From Gymnothorax reevesii (lineage: Eukaryota > Chordata > Actinopteri > Anguilliformes > Muraenidae), in assembly GCA_029721435.1 (NCBI GenBank), contig CM056576.1, positions 121,323,166 through 121,387,165 of the forward strand: DNA of 64,000 bases, read 5' to 3'. Each line of letters opens with the position of its first letter. Position 1 is the first letter of the stretch. The position numbers and the translations under genes were made by a program. The notes beneath the pieces were generated by a model. That model was not told the origin of the DNA, did not search any database, and worked only from the letters and a program-made list of their open reading frames with translations. Below, piece after piece: positions 46,055 to 57,260 of this stretch.

Positions 46055-46394
46055 TGTCACGCCCATCTCCACTTCCACACATACGCCTATCATTCAGAGA
46101 GCAGTGTTGCTGGTTTCCGGATTTCCAAATAATTATTCAATCAGCGCATCCACCAGTCATCAATTCCCAGCCCCCCTTTATATTCCCTCTGGTGACCACT
46201 CTCAGCGGGATTTATTGTTTGTTGTCTGTAATCTCTGCTTTGTCTCTGATGTAAAGTGCAGTTTTTTTAATTCAAATTAGTAATTATTGTTTCATAATTC
46301 TAGGCTTTCCATTCAGGGCCTACGCAGCCTGGATATTTTCTTCTCCCGGGTTTTATAATAAAGTAAGTTGAAGTAATCTGACATCTGAGTCGCA
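46055..46394 (+). repeat. Right LTR
   Basis: It starts TGTCACGCCCATCTCCACTT. Its 3' half contains AATAAAGTAAGTTG, which could be the polyadenylation signal of the element. Confidence 0.72.
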
Positions 46395-46800
46395 ATGAAA
46401 ACATCACAAAATCATCACAAAATCCAACGTGAATTTTTGTCTTTTGAAATGTCTCTCCCCGTTTTTCAATAAATAATTAAATAATTTTTGTCACTTTACA
46501 AAAACAATTCAGGAGCCTTGTGCTACAAGAACCTAAATTAAATTTTCAGTTGCCTACATCCACTGATTTTCTCAAAATGGACATTTTGTGATTTCAGTGC
46601 TTTTCGTACTGTGGTCTTCAATTGCATTTAATACATAAAATTCATATTTTTACCCCTTGCTCTCACCTAAGGGGTATTGTTTTTCGTTTGGTTTGTTTCT
46701 GTTTTTGTGTGTTGGTGCATTTGTTTCTGTGTTTTTGTGTTTGTTTGTTAACTCTCTAGTGGCAAAACTAATGGCCAGATTCACCCCAAATTCGGTATAG
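46395..46800. other. Noncoding DNA with a GTTTG-rich tract
   Basis: A (GTTT)n-like tract lies at 46680-46750. The following AACTCTCTAGTGGCAAAACT-to-CGGTATAGG sequence continues past the SINE at 47193 (ACCCAGAATAGAACCCAATT), so the SINE split a pre-existing segment. Confidence 0.45.
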
Positions 46801-46813
46801 GGATTGCCACTGA

Positions 46814-47179
46814 GGGGCGGCACGGTGGCACACTGGTTAGCATTGCTGCCTCACAGCAAGAAGGTCGTGGGTTTGAATCCGGCCTGGGGCCTTTCTGTGT
46901 GGAGTTTGCATGTTCTCCCCGTGTTGCGTGGGTTTTCGCCGGGTACTCCGGTTTCCTCCCACAGTCCAAAGACATGCATATCAGGCTAATTGGAGACACC
47001 AAATTGCCCATAGGTATGAGTGTGAGAGCGAATGGTGTATGTATGGTGTGTGCGCCCTGCGATGGATTGGCAAGCTGTTCAGGGTGGGTCCCTGCCTTTG
47101 CCCGTAGTCAGCTGGGATAGGCTCCAGCTCGCCCGCTCCTAGTGAGGAATAAGCGGGTATAGAAAATGGATGGATGGAT
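46814..47179 (+). mobile_element. Complete tRNA-related SINE with 13-bp target duplication
   Basis: The 366-bp element is flanked by identical 13-bp direct repeats, GGATTGCCACTGA, at 46801-46813 and 47180-47192. Near its 5' end it has a box A-like TGGCACACTGG (46826-46836) and, 34 bases on, a box B-like GGTTTGAATCC (46870-46880), the internal RNA polymerase III promoter. The middle carries GTGGAGTTTGCATGTTC and CAGTCCAAAGACATGCATAT. The 3' end is (TGGA)4. It is the best copy of the family in the window and the reference for 1198, 17262, 18395 and 49511. Confidence 0.93.
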
Positions 47180-47192
47180 GGATTGCCACTGA

Positions 47193-49510
47193 CCCAGAAT
47201 AGAACCCAATTGAATTTTGTACAAGAAGGTGAAAGTATGTGCAAGGGGCGGGGTTTGTTCTGCCTGGCACCACTTGTGTTAAGTTGTATTTTGTGTCATC
47301 TGTGCTTTTGCCAGATTATTAATGCTTTGGGGCTTTATTCACCTCCAGAATTAGTTTGCTGTGGAGTGAGATTGTGGCGCTTTAGTTGTCCGTATTTCAT
47401 TACCTTGAGCAACTGAGCTAGATTCCCTCCCTGTCTCTCCCATCTGTCTTCTTTGTATACTGTAGAATAGCAGTTCCAGCAAAAACATTTACCTTTCAGT
47501 GTTTGGGTTTTATTATTTACAGTTTGTCATAAATATTTCCTAACGATCACATTCAGCTCACCCCAGTGTTCAGGGCTCAAACTTTTGAATATCATTATGA
47601 TTTTAACAGAATAAGGTACACGGTTCGGATAACCCTGAATGTTATTTAATTCAGTTGAATTATTTTCTTGTGAACTTTGCTCCTTGTTATTTCCAAGAGC
47701 AAAGCTACAAATGTTGTTTAGTGCGTTGCTGAGAAGCAATCTTTCTGATTTACTCACCGTTGTGCTCAGCGGAAAAATAAGGACGCGGCATGAAATACAT
47801 TGCACTCTGGCTGCCTCCGACTTCTCAGACACAATTGATTGCAACAATCAAATTTTCATGTCGAAGTTTCAAGGAAATCTGGCATGATAGGAAACTGGGC
47901 AAAGTTCTTTTGTGTATTAAGACCGCAGTAGCTGGTTTAAATACTTGCAGGTAAGTTAGTTTTGAACTGAATGGAATTATATTTTTCCTCAGAAGGCAGT
48001 ATTGAGGATATGGACAGACCTGTTTGCATAACTTTGAGAGATAAAACTTCCAGAAGCATGTGAAATATCCTTAATGCTACTATCATTGGATAGTTCAGTC
48101 TAAATGTGCTCTAAACATGAAATAGACCCAATTAAGACAAATTTGCTGCTTGTGAATGCTTTCTCCACTAGTCTATGTTTTGACCTTACCAGACACTGCC
48201 AGCATTTTTAATAATATTCCTTGATCTTTCAATACCTATGTTTGTCGTAAGATCTGAAAACCCCGCTACCACCACCACATGACAATAAAAAAGTTCATTG
48301 CTGGAATATCTCATCAGTGGCAAGGGAGACATTCAGTCATAATTGACCAAAGATCTCATCAATGGCAGGCATTGTGTTAAAATTCCAAGATAGAGATTGT
48401 GGTCGGAGCAAAAACCAGCACACGCAGCAGGCCTCCAGGACCAACACTGAGATCCACTAATCTCGGCTGTAAATTAGCCAAAGTAGTACTTGTGTTGAGT
48501 GCCTGCTGCAGGTAAAGCACTCAGGAACCTCTCTCACGTGTAATTTTGAGAAAATGCAGAAAGAGAGAGAAAAAGCAGGCAGGGTGCAGCACTAGAAATG
48601 GTTCTGTAGATACCGGGACTCTCGCCCTCCATCTCACATTCAGAAAGCAGGTCCCTTTGCGACCAGAACCCCCAGTGCGCTCCTCTCAATTATCATAAAC
48701 TTAGTTTCCTCCACCCCCCGGTGCAAGCAGAGAATGGCCACACTCATAATTTCTCCCTCACTATACTGAGATTAATTTTCCAGAAAGTCCTGTCACTACT
48801 GTTAAAGGGACAATGCGAGTGGAGGGGGTGCAGGGTTTGGGGGAAAGAAAAGAACAAGATAGGGGACCAAATGAGGGATTGAGGCAGCTGAGAACGAGTG
48901 GTGATTTTTTTTTTCCTCGACAGATCGTTTTCCGTTCAAGGCATCTTGGGGTCTGGCCGATAATTGGCATGCAGATTGCCACTGATAGCTCCACAGTACA
49001 GAAGAAAAGAGTGGGGGCCTTTCGAATAATGAGGAACCATTTCAGGTGCTTAGACGAGGGAAGGGGGTCAGACGGAACGTTTCAGACACAATTCCCACTC
49101 TCACCTGGTTTCATTCATCGTATTCCGCAAAGCCCTAATGTTTCATTATTTTCTCTGTTCAGCTGAGAGATGAGGGCAACTGATATTCCTCCATTTTATT
49201 TCTGCTTTGCTTCCTTTCTTTCACTCAAAATTGGATTGTATGAAAGCATTTGCTCAGAAGAGCTGTTTATTGTACACAGATCTATGGCGATATCCGGGTA
49301 ATATTGTGCTTAGAGGGTTTTAATTAAAGTGGAATAATTACAACTTGCCCTTGCATGAGTCTTGCTTAGGTACACTTCAGCTAGAGTACTGGCAATTAGC
49401 GTTACCAACAGCACACAAAAAAAAAACAAACAAAAAAAAAAACCAATGATCATTTTACAGTCACGTGCAGCACAAAGACACAGTTCAAAGTATTATTACG
49501 TTATAGCATA
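47193..49510. other. Unique noncoding DNA, partly candidate conserved
   Basis: There is no gene. The plus frame at 48813-49166 (117 codons) is the longest outside transposons here but has no domain and overlaps a minus frame. Sequence at 48560-49000 is repeat-free and GC-richer (GCATCTTGGGGTCTGGCCGA, GCAGATTGCCACTGATAGC) and could be conserved noncoding DNA. Confidence 0.35.
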
Positions 49511-49996
49511 AACGTGGATTTGAAATCGGCCAGGTGCTTTTTTGTGTGGTGTTTACGCGTTTGCCATGTGTTTGCATGGGTTCCATCAGAGGTGTATAAT
49601 CCAGGGGTCAGAAAGTAAAAATCCTACCCATGTTTTCATTCCACCCGTAAACTCCTGTCAGCAGATTTCACTTGTTAGTTTTACCTCTCAGCTGAAGAAC
49701 AGGGCCAACTGACAGATCTTTTGTGGCTGGAACAATATCCTGGGATGGACTTTTAGTTTCTGAACCTGAATTATACCTCTGGGTTCAAGTATACACTGGT
49801 ATCTACTGCATGTCAGGCTAACTGATGAATTTAGATTGACTATACATACATGACTTTGTGAGTAAATGGCCTATTATCCTTGCGATATATCGGCAAACTG
49901 TCCATAGTGTATTCCTTGGCTACTGCATACTGGGGTAGGCTTCTGCTCTCCCAAACCCAGTCCATGAATAAATGTGTCAGATTTTGGATGGATGAA
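49511..49996 (+). mobile_element. Old tRNA-related SINE copy split by a hAT MITE
   Basis: The left part (49511-49586) keeps GGATTTGAAATCGGCCAGG at the box B position and TTTGCCATGTGTTTGCATGGG. The right part (49790-49996) keeps CTACTGCATGTCAGGCTAAC, AAACTGTCCATAGTGTATTC, CTGGGGTAGGCTTCTGCTC and a final TGGATGGA. The order and spacing match the complete copy at 46814 if the MITE 49587-49781 is removed. It is highly diverged, so an old insertion. Confidence 0.75.
49587..49781. mobile_element. hAT-type MITE inside the old SINE
   Basis: It starts CAGAGGTGTATAATCCAGG and ends CCTGAATTATACCTCTG. The 8-bp flanks GGTTCCAT (49579-49586) and GGTTCAAG (49782-49789) agree at six positions. It is 195 bp long and noncoding. 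Confidence 0.82.
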
Positions 49997-51242
49997 CAGA
50001 GCATTCAGTCATAAATGTTGGTTGTGTAGTTTCAGTTTTTTTTTTTTTTTGACAAGGATCCCGTGTGAAGATACTCCCAAGCCTATGGTATGGAGTCGTA
50101 AACATGACATCGTCAGTAGTGCCTAGTATTCCCACAAAGTGACGCATAATTGCCTGAGAGATGGAGTCCAGTAGAATAATTCACCCTTCACTAAGTCCTG
50201 CCCCTAGAATATTGACTGGCCAATCATAGCATAGCACCGGCCAGCTCTGACCTGAGCTTGACAACTATTACAGCTGTGCTCCATCTCTCCAGCAATTTCT
50301 TCAGATTTTTTTTCATTTGCCGGCTGTTATTTTGGATTTCGAGCCAGTCATAGTTAGTTTGTGCCTGGAGCATGTGTAATTCTAGCAGTCCTTACCTTTG
50401 GAGGTCAGAAGGAGATACTGTATATACTTATTCTCTTTTTCAAAATCAAAACCTGAAATGTTGAGGCTGTGGATAGTCTCATTCCCTGTTGAATCCCTCA
50501 AAAGATTTACAAGCACATCTATGTCCACCCCTAGGGAGTGAGCTAAATATGCCCCATTGCTGTTGCTAACCCGAAAATAAACACTGCGGCCATGTTATTT
50601 TATCAGCAGTTGTTCGTTGGTTGAGTTAAATCATAATGAAAGACACTAGTTGCTATCCAGAACACTCTCCCTAGCACAACTTTGTTGGAAAAACCAAATA
50701 TCTAATTGTTAATTAGTGACATGGGACAACAGCTAATATTATCCTGTTTCAAATGCTTGGCTAGCTTGCAAGCTGGTAGCCAAATAGATGAGCTGGTTAC
50801 TGCAAATAAATATGCGAGGTATTTATGTATGCTTTAACATGAAAACTGTGAGACAGCAATGAAGCTAATTAACTTGCTAGCCAACCTCAATTTCAAAATG
50901 CAGCCTGTATTTTGTTTCCGTATTCTGCATCTCTCAGCAAGCAGACACAACCATTAAAATAGTTTGACTGCATTATGAAGAGAATGTTTCCCCCCTTTTA
51001 ATACTGGAAAAGAGTTAAATGAATAATATGCTCGTAGAAGTTGCAGTGGTTCAGTCACTCACATGTTGACATTGATAATATTCTAAACCAAATGGCGCAG
51101 ATAAATCAGGAGATGGGTGCTGTCTGTAAGACGTTTACTCAATGTCATTGTATGGCATTCATCATCGTATGTTTGTTTTTCTGTATCAAATCAAGAATAA
51201 TAAATGTACATATTATATAAATATAAAAATAAGTATAAACTA
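49997..51242. other. Unique noncoding DNA
   Basis: A T-run lies at 50034-50050. No gene or repeat is recognised. Confidence 0.4.
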
Positions 51243-51535
51243 GAAAAGCACTCAGAGAGCGCAGACCTCCGCCAGGGGGCAGCAAAACCCAGAAGCACGG
51301 CGATTGGAACTCCGGCCCATTGGAAAGACTTAAAATCTTGAACTTTGGCGTATATCTCTGCAGTACTTTGACCTAGATATGCCAAAATTTAATAACCTGT
51401 TCCATGACTTTATACCCACCTTCTCTGAAAATTTCATCAAAATTTGCCTGTTACTTTTTGAGTTATGTTGTACACAAACAAACCAACAAACAAATGGCAC
51501 CAAAAACATAACCTCCTTGGCGGAGATAAAAATGT
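51243..51535. mobile_element. Dispersed element bounded by ACCTCCGCCA / TTGGCGGAG
   Basis: The left part reads GCGCAGACCTCCGCCAGGGG; the right part reads ATAACCTCCTTGGCGGAGAT. The inner GTACACAAACAAACCAACAA is a hallmark of this fish repeat. The imperfect inverted ends suggest a non-autonomous DNA element; superfamily and target duplication are not determined. Confidence 0.6.
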
Positions 51536-51850
51536 ATAAGTAATTAAAAATCTAAACTGGTCACCCCAATGACCAGTGACCATAAAATCAACTTCTGTAT
51601 GTTAATTTCATTCGGCTTACTTTGATGCATTAGTTAACTCTTAGAATTGAGACTTTTTTTTGTCAGAATCCCTTGTAAACACTTTAGAAGCTGATGTGAT
51701 GAAATTGTTCAGTGTTGCTTTACTTTTGGCGATGCTAACTGTGGAATAATGGCGCAAGGTTATAGAGAGTGCAACTTATTTCTGTCACTAAAAGCTCCCC
51801 CACACTGAACGGCCTGAGATGATTTGAAGTAAGGAAAACTGCAAGCCACC
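51536..51850. other. Unique noncoding DNA
   Basis: Nothing is recognised. Confidence 0.4.
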
Positions 51851-52335
51851 ATCTTAGGTAGCAACACTGCGTGACGCTCTGGCAATCGCACGCCCGGCAC
51901 TCCATTTTCCTTTCCTGTCCTCCCCCCCGTTTGAGGGCAGCGGAGTCAAACAGGGGGCTTACCCGAACATGCTTTCATGTGGCCGGGGCCTGGAGGGCAC
52001 GGCGCGGCCTAGCGGTTAAGACTCCTCCGCACAAAGGCTGCTGTCACGTCACCGCTGACCCTCCGGCAGAGCACTCTCTCTCTCTCTCTGATTGCCTGTA
52101 ATCCCCGCAGCCACGGAGATAATTAAGCAGAGCTGTCATTTTCTCCGACGCCACCCCTCCTTTTGATCAGCCCCTCAGACAGGTAAGTAAAAAGGGGAAT
52201 TAAGTCACAAGCGCTGCTGAGCCCTCTGGCGTACATGCCTGGATCGATCCTTTTGGCTGCTGCGCACTTGCAGACTTTTCCTCTCCATATTCGCCATTGT
52301 CAGTCGCAGAGCTCTTGAAGTTCGGTTTGTTGACC
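51851..52335. promoter_or_regulatory. Candidate conserved noncoding region, GC-rich
   Basis: It is GC-richer than most of the window and repeat-free apart from a (CT)n at 52075-52090. Words such as GTCACGTCACCGCTGACC, CGGAGATAATTAAGCAGAGC and CCTTTTGATCAGCCCC suggest dense factor sites. A consensus-like 5' splice site, CAGGTAAGT, lies at 52181-52189, so a noncoding first exon is an alternative. I cannot decide between these from one sequence. Confidence 0.35.
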
Positions 52336-52562
52336 TCTATTTTTTTGTGGCAGGAGGCTTAATGAGTGGTTGTTTTGCACAGTTGCCCAAAGGGGAGCAG
52401 ATTAAGTATGTCCAAACGTGTCTGTCATGGTGGAGGTCATTTTCAGCCCCTAAAAGAACAAGGAATATATGCAGCTGGGGTGTGGATGAAATAGTCTTTC
52501 CTAATCAAGTGGATTCTCTCTGGCTCATTGTTGACTTTCTGATTAGTTTGTCCACACTATTA
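52336..52562. other. Unique noncoding DNA
   Basis: A 74-codon frame at 52347-52571 has no domain. Confidence 0.4.
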
Positions 52563-52760
52563 GAGGGATAGTCACTTTTATGCAGTATAAGCCGTTGTAG
52601 GTGCAGGCTTTCATTCCAACCACTGAGATGTACGACTGACTCTACTAATCAAGGTCTTCGGTAACCATTGGTTGATTAGTAGAATGATGACTTTAACTAA
52701 CTGGTTGGAATGAAAGCCTGCACCACACCGGCTCATTCTGGATACGAGTGAGTACCCCTG
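52563..52760. mobile_element. Palindromic MITE (hAT-like ends)
   Basis: Perfect 23-bp inverted arms lie at 52600-52622 and 52702-52724 (core TGCAGGCTTTCATTCCAAC). An inner 11-bp pair is CTACTAATCAA / TTGATTAGTAG. The right outer end GAGTACCCCTG (52750-52760) resembles the CAGGGGTACTC tip of fish hAT MITEs; the left tip is decayed. No 8-bp duplication is clear. Confidence 0.8.
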
Positions 52761-53599
52761 TTCTGATTGATGGAATCAATGGTAAATCAGCATACTTTTC
52801 CCAGGAGAACTTGTGACCTCATGACCTTGTGGAGGTGTGGTTATCCTGATGGCTCTGCCATCCGGTTGACTGTACAACTCACGTTGACTCCCTGACCTTT
52901 TACCCTCTACCACAAGGAATCAGGGATTTCCTTATTAGCACCACGGCTATGGCTTAAGTGATTTAATTTGTGATTGAGAGAATTAGATGTCATTGCATGG
53001 ATACCATTGAAATTCACAATAATTTGATTCAGAAGCTGTCAAGTCTCGGTGATTGTTTAATACAGCCTGCAGCAATCTGAGGGAAAGGCTGTATTAAAAG
53101 AACAGGGGCAGAAGTTGCAACGAAAGTCCCAGATGATATAGACATGCCATACTACCAATATACCGTTTGACCCCAATAGGAAACACGAGTGCTCCAAAGC
53201 AGTTGAATAAATTCAACTCCAGGCAAGTTGAGAATATGGAGGAAATGCGTGTGGTCGGCATTGTGATTCTCTGAGGCTGTGGTTTCTGGGAGAAGAGCAA
53301 ATCTTTTCTAGTGGAAATAAAATGGAAAAATCAGACAAAACCCCACATGAAAACAGGTGGAGATTTTGTTTGCTCATGTGTACGTGATTGGGTCCTTGTC
53401 TCACAGCTGTCAATCAAACAGCAATGTGATACGATGGACTAAACAAGGTAAAACTGAAAACCTATGCCAGGTATGAGATTATAATTTTTTTTTTAAATTC
53501 CGGGTCAAGTCACTGGAACAGGTTACACTTTTAGGTCAGAGAAGGAATCACACTTTTTTTACTCCTTGTTTTAAACTCAGATCGGAGACAGGTTGCTGG
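52761..53599. other. Unique noncoding DNA
   Basis: No gene or repeat is recognised. Confidence 0.4.
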
Positions 53600-54420
53600 T
53601 AGACTTTTTCTGTGGGGGCAGTGGCGTTTATTTTGGTGCTAGGGACATTCCTTACTGCCAAATTGCGGAATTATCACCGCGAAGCTGTTGATGTGAGGGC
53701 TGTCTATGTGTCTCCTTCGAGTACACCCCCGTGCATTGCATTCTGTTAATTTTAGTTTGACAAATCACATCATAAGGCATTGGCATGCGCTATGCGTGAC
53801 AAATGTGCACTTTTCTACTCTTGACGGAATTCATTATAGTATAGAGTACAAACATGACTCCAGCACCCAAAATATCATTTGCTTGATGGATGTCGCCGCT
53901 CAGTGCGGCTATCTCTCCCACACCGATTCAGTGAAAACAGCGGGGACACATTTTCCGTCATCTTCGTTCTACCGGCTCGGAGGGTCTGTGTACACAACGC
54001 TCCAGATCAAAGCCTTAATTGAAAAATAATTATGGACGCTTAATCACCGAAAGTGGTGGGCTAATTGAAGCGAAAACAAGGCGACAAGCCCGGGCTCTGT
54101 GAATTGTCACATAAAGGCGATATTGTGCCGCTCGAGTCCTTAATAAGGCACCCACCTCAAACCGCATTGTCTCCCAGCTTAAATTGGAGAGGGCTATTAG
54201 TGGAGATAATTGGCTCTCTAATTTAGACCTCACTGCTGAATGCATGACGGATGAGGGCTCGTCAGTCCGTGAAGTGGGCACTCCGTCAATGCCCCCTGCC
54301 GCAGCCTGATTGGTTAATTACTCCTGGCTTGTAAAAAGTTCTCTCTCATCCCTCAATATATCTGAGAGTCCAGGAAGCATCACCTGGTGAGCTGATATAT
54401 GACATTTTTCCCCCCTGAGC
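53600..54420. promoter_or_regulatory. Strongest candidate conserved noncoding region
   Basis: About 800 bases lack any repeat. The core 54020-54320 has GGCTAATTGAAGCGAAAACA, GACAAGCCCGGGCTCTGTGA, CACATAAAGGCGATATTGTG, CTTAATAAGGCACCCACC, GGAGATAATTGGCTCTCTAA and CCTGATTGGTTAATTACTCC. AT-rich homeodomain-like cores (TAATTA, ATTAG) alternate with GC-rich blocks, the usual texture of vertebrate developmental enhancers. Frames of 107 and 83 codons here are on opposite strands with no domain. Inference only. Confidence 0.42.
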
Positions 54421-56161
54421 ACAATGTTGACGCTGGTGAAAGGAAACAGCCTAGCCTAGCCAGAAGTTTGCAGAGGTAATATCAGGATTGTCTGTGTTTG
54501 CAGAACCAGGAGGTGCAATCCATATTTATCAGCCGTTCAGGTAAGTGTGAGTCATTACGTGGTTTTTCCTTATGCGATCAGCACTGCCCCACTACAGATT
54601 TTAACATAGTGGATTTAGGAAACTTCACTTCCAAACACATGCTGATATTCTGACTCAAAGTCAGAAATGTATAATGTATTCTCTTAGGTCATCATTGATT
54701 ATAATATTCTGAGATAACTATATTTAAAAATGATGATAAACCATTTCTTTTATTGCATGAGTACACAGTTTTCAGATTTTTTATATTTTGCCGTAACCCT
54801 TTATTTTTTGTCTTTAGTTGGGTCAGTTGATCAGGGGCTCTCAAACTCCAACCAGAAGGAACCTTGGGAAAGCTGTTTTATGTTAGAGCCCATCTCTACA
54901 TCAAAAGATAATTAAATCCACTGTAAATCCACTGGTGCACAAAAAAATACTCTGAACGATTAAAAGTGATTAATAGCTTGTTAAAAGTCACCAGTTGAAT
55001 CTGTGGTTGTGAAGAAATCCCAAAAACCCACTGTGGACACATCCCTGGAATACATTTTTTGTTTTAAGAGCTCTCGAGAGTTGTAATTGAAAGTCAGATA
55101 TTGAAATGTACGAGTGATATGTGGTCAGCACTAAGTATTCTTCTCTTGCAGGTGTTGTGTTAAATGCGATTCTAAGCTGAAAGGGACTGGATACATTTCT
55201 GGTGACTGGAAAAAATGCTTAATATTTAATCTCTTGCTGTATGAAAACAAAATATGTCTTTGCCCCTGCAGTGGAAGCTTGCATTCGTCTTCCCATAGCG
55301 ATGTCTTGTGAGAATTTGTGAACCTACTCTGACCTCTGGTGTTGATAATCAAACAATACAGGTTGCTCAAACAGTGAGTGTCGGCGGGCGAAGACCATGA
55401 TAATATTCTCGGCCCGTACAATGTTTACGTAAAAGAAGTTCCAACAGCAGGAAAGAAGTCCCTGAAACAGACAGGAAGAGAAGATGCAGGAGATGACTGC
55501 AGTAAAGGGCTGGAAGAATATCACCGTAGAAAACACCCAGCGTCAGGTAACGTCTATGCATCACAGACGTCAAGCAGTCATTGCATGCAACGGAAATCTG
55601 ATCAAATGTCAACATTTTTCTTTCCTCTACATTATGTTAAAAACGGTCCTGACTTTAAATGCCACACCCTGCACTTCAACCTCATTGCCTCTGTATCTTT
55701 TCAAACTCTAAGTGCCAGAGTATAGAACCAAAATAAATAATGTGACCGAGTCCAATGAATAATGGTGCTCATGAGGAGGCCTCAGAGATGGCTCAAAGAT
55801 GTTTAAAAAGAATTGTGTGTCTGTTCAAATTTTATTTCATCAATACATAGTTTGATATTTAACAAGTGAAACAAAAGTTTCCAAGTGAAAATTAACCTTC
55901 CTATCCAGTCCATTCACTTTGTGGGGGGATCTGAACAATTAATATGATAAAAGTCCTTTTGTGTCCCTATCAGAATTCTGCCTCAGCTGTTGAGAAGAAA
56001 ATTTATATCTGCTCTGTGATTGGTGGTCCAGCCATATATTTAGAGAGTCAAGCAATGGTGAATAAAGGAGAGATTAACTTCAAGTGATAGAAAAATTGAT
56101 CAATCATCTCTCGCCTCTAAACTTAATTTCTCATATAATTGTTGTCCACACAATCTTAATT
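54421..56161. other. Unique noncoding DNA
   Basis: No gene or repeat is recognised. Overlapping frames on both strands at 55131-55725 (up to 115 codons) show no domain. Confidence 0.4.
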
Positions 56162-56369
56162 CAACCCCATTTTCAAAAAGTTGGACCCATTCATAAAATG
56201 GGAATAAAAATGGAATGCAATGATTTTCAAATCATTTTAACTTTATATTTATTTGAAAATAGTACAAAGACAATATATCAGATGTTGAAACTGAGGTATT
56301 TTATTGCTTGTTGGAGAATATGTGCGCATTTTGAATTTGCTGCCAGCAACACATTTCGAAAAAGTTGGC

Positions 56370-57256
56370 ACATGAGCGTATTCACAACCGTGTGGCATCA
56401 TGTCTTTAATCAACTCTGTAAGCCTTTGTTAACTAAGGAAACCAACTGCTGTAGTTTCAAAAGCAAGATGTTTTCCCATTCTTGCATTTATGTAGGATTT
56501 CAGCTGCTCGTTACTTTGCAGCCTCCTTGATCATATTTTTCTTTTTATAATGCGCCAAATATTGTCAGTGGGTGACAGGTCTGGACTGCAGGCAGATCTC
56601 TTTAGCGCACAGACTCTTTTACTACTGAGCTATATTGTTTTAATACATGCAGAGTAGCCTTTGGTGGTTAGCTTCGTGTTGCTGAAATAAGCAAAGCCTT
56701 CCCATAAAATAGGCATCTGGATGGCAGTAAATGTTGCACCAAAACCAGTATGTATCACTCGTCATTAATGGATGCGCAAGTTACCCATGCCATGTGTACT
56801 AATGCTCCCCCATGTTATCATCCATGCTGGCTTTAGAATTGTTTGCTAATAACAAGTCCATTGGGCCATCTTTAGCCCAGAGGATGTGGCATCCGTGATT
56901 CCCAAAAGAATTTCACATTTTGATTAGTCAAACCACAGGGCAGTTTTCCACTTTGCCTCAGTACATTTTAAATTAGCCCAGGCCCTGAGAAGAAGGCAGT
57001 GTTTCTGGAACTTTTTGACATGTGCTTTAATCTCTAGATGGCAGAGTTTTAACTTGCATTTGTGGATGCAGAGGCAAACTGGGTTTTCAGACAGTGGTTT
57101 ACAGAAGTGTTCCTGAGTCCATGCAGTGATTTCCACTACAGAATCCAGCATGTTTTTAATGGAGTGCCACCTGAAGAGCTGAAAATCACAGGCATTCAAA
57201 ATTGGATTTTGGCCTTGTCCCATGTGTACTGAGATTTTTCAGGGTTCCCGGAATGT
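56370..57256 (-). pseudogene. Tc1-like transposase relic interrupted by the TTAA element
   Basis: The best frame is 56924-57223: a linker reading GQGQNPILNACDF, then TAWTQEHFCKPLSENPV, KCKLKLCHLEIKAHVKK, and ANLKCTEAKWKTALWFD ending at the first catalytic aspartate (family WSD becomes WFD). Later motifs near 56370-56880 are in other frames with stops. The N-terminal DNA-binding part lies on the far side of the insert, at about 60374-60500, and is heavily decayed. Confidence 0.8.
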
Positions 57257-57260
57257 TTAA

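Larger units (their letters stand above)
44752..46394 (+). mobile_element. Internally deleted LTR retrotransposon (Gypsy-like)
   Basis: Two direct repeats of about 340 bp flank a 0.96-kb middle. The middle ends in a purine tract AAGGGGTGGGGGGTGG (46035-46050) directly before the second repeat, which is the polypurine tract position for a plus-strand element. Complete Gypsy-type elements are 4-6 kb, so most of gag and pol is missing. The stretch before the purine tract is reminiscent of the low-complexity C-terminus of fish Gypsy pol, in broken frames. I could not find a clear primer-binding site after the first repeat. Confidence 0.7.

Noticed and set aside
46814..47179. Coding frames of 60-87 codons across the SINE on both strands
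   Set aside because: Similar frames recur at the other copies of the same SINE, so they are by-products of the repeat.
48813..49166. 117-codon plus-strand frame as a possible gene
   Set aside because: There is no domain and no splice or start context, and it overlaps a minus frame. A frame of this length is expected by chance in 64 kb, especially in GC-richer DNA.
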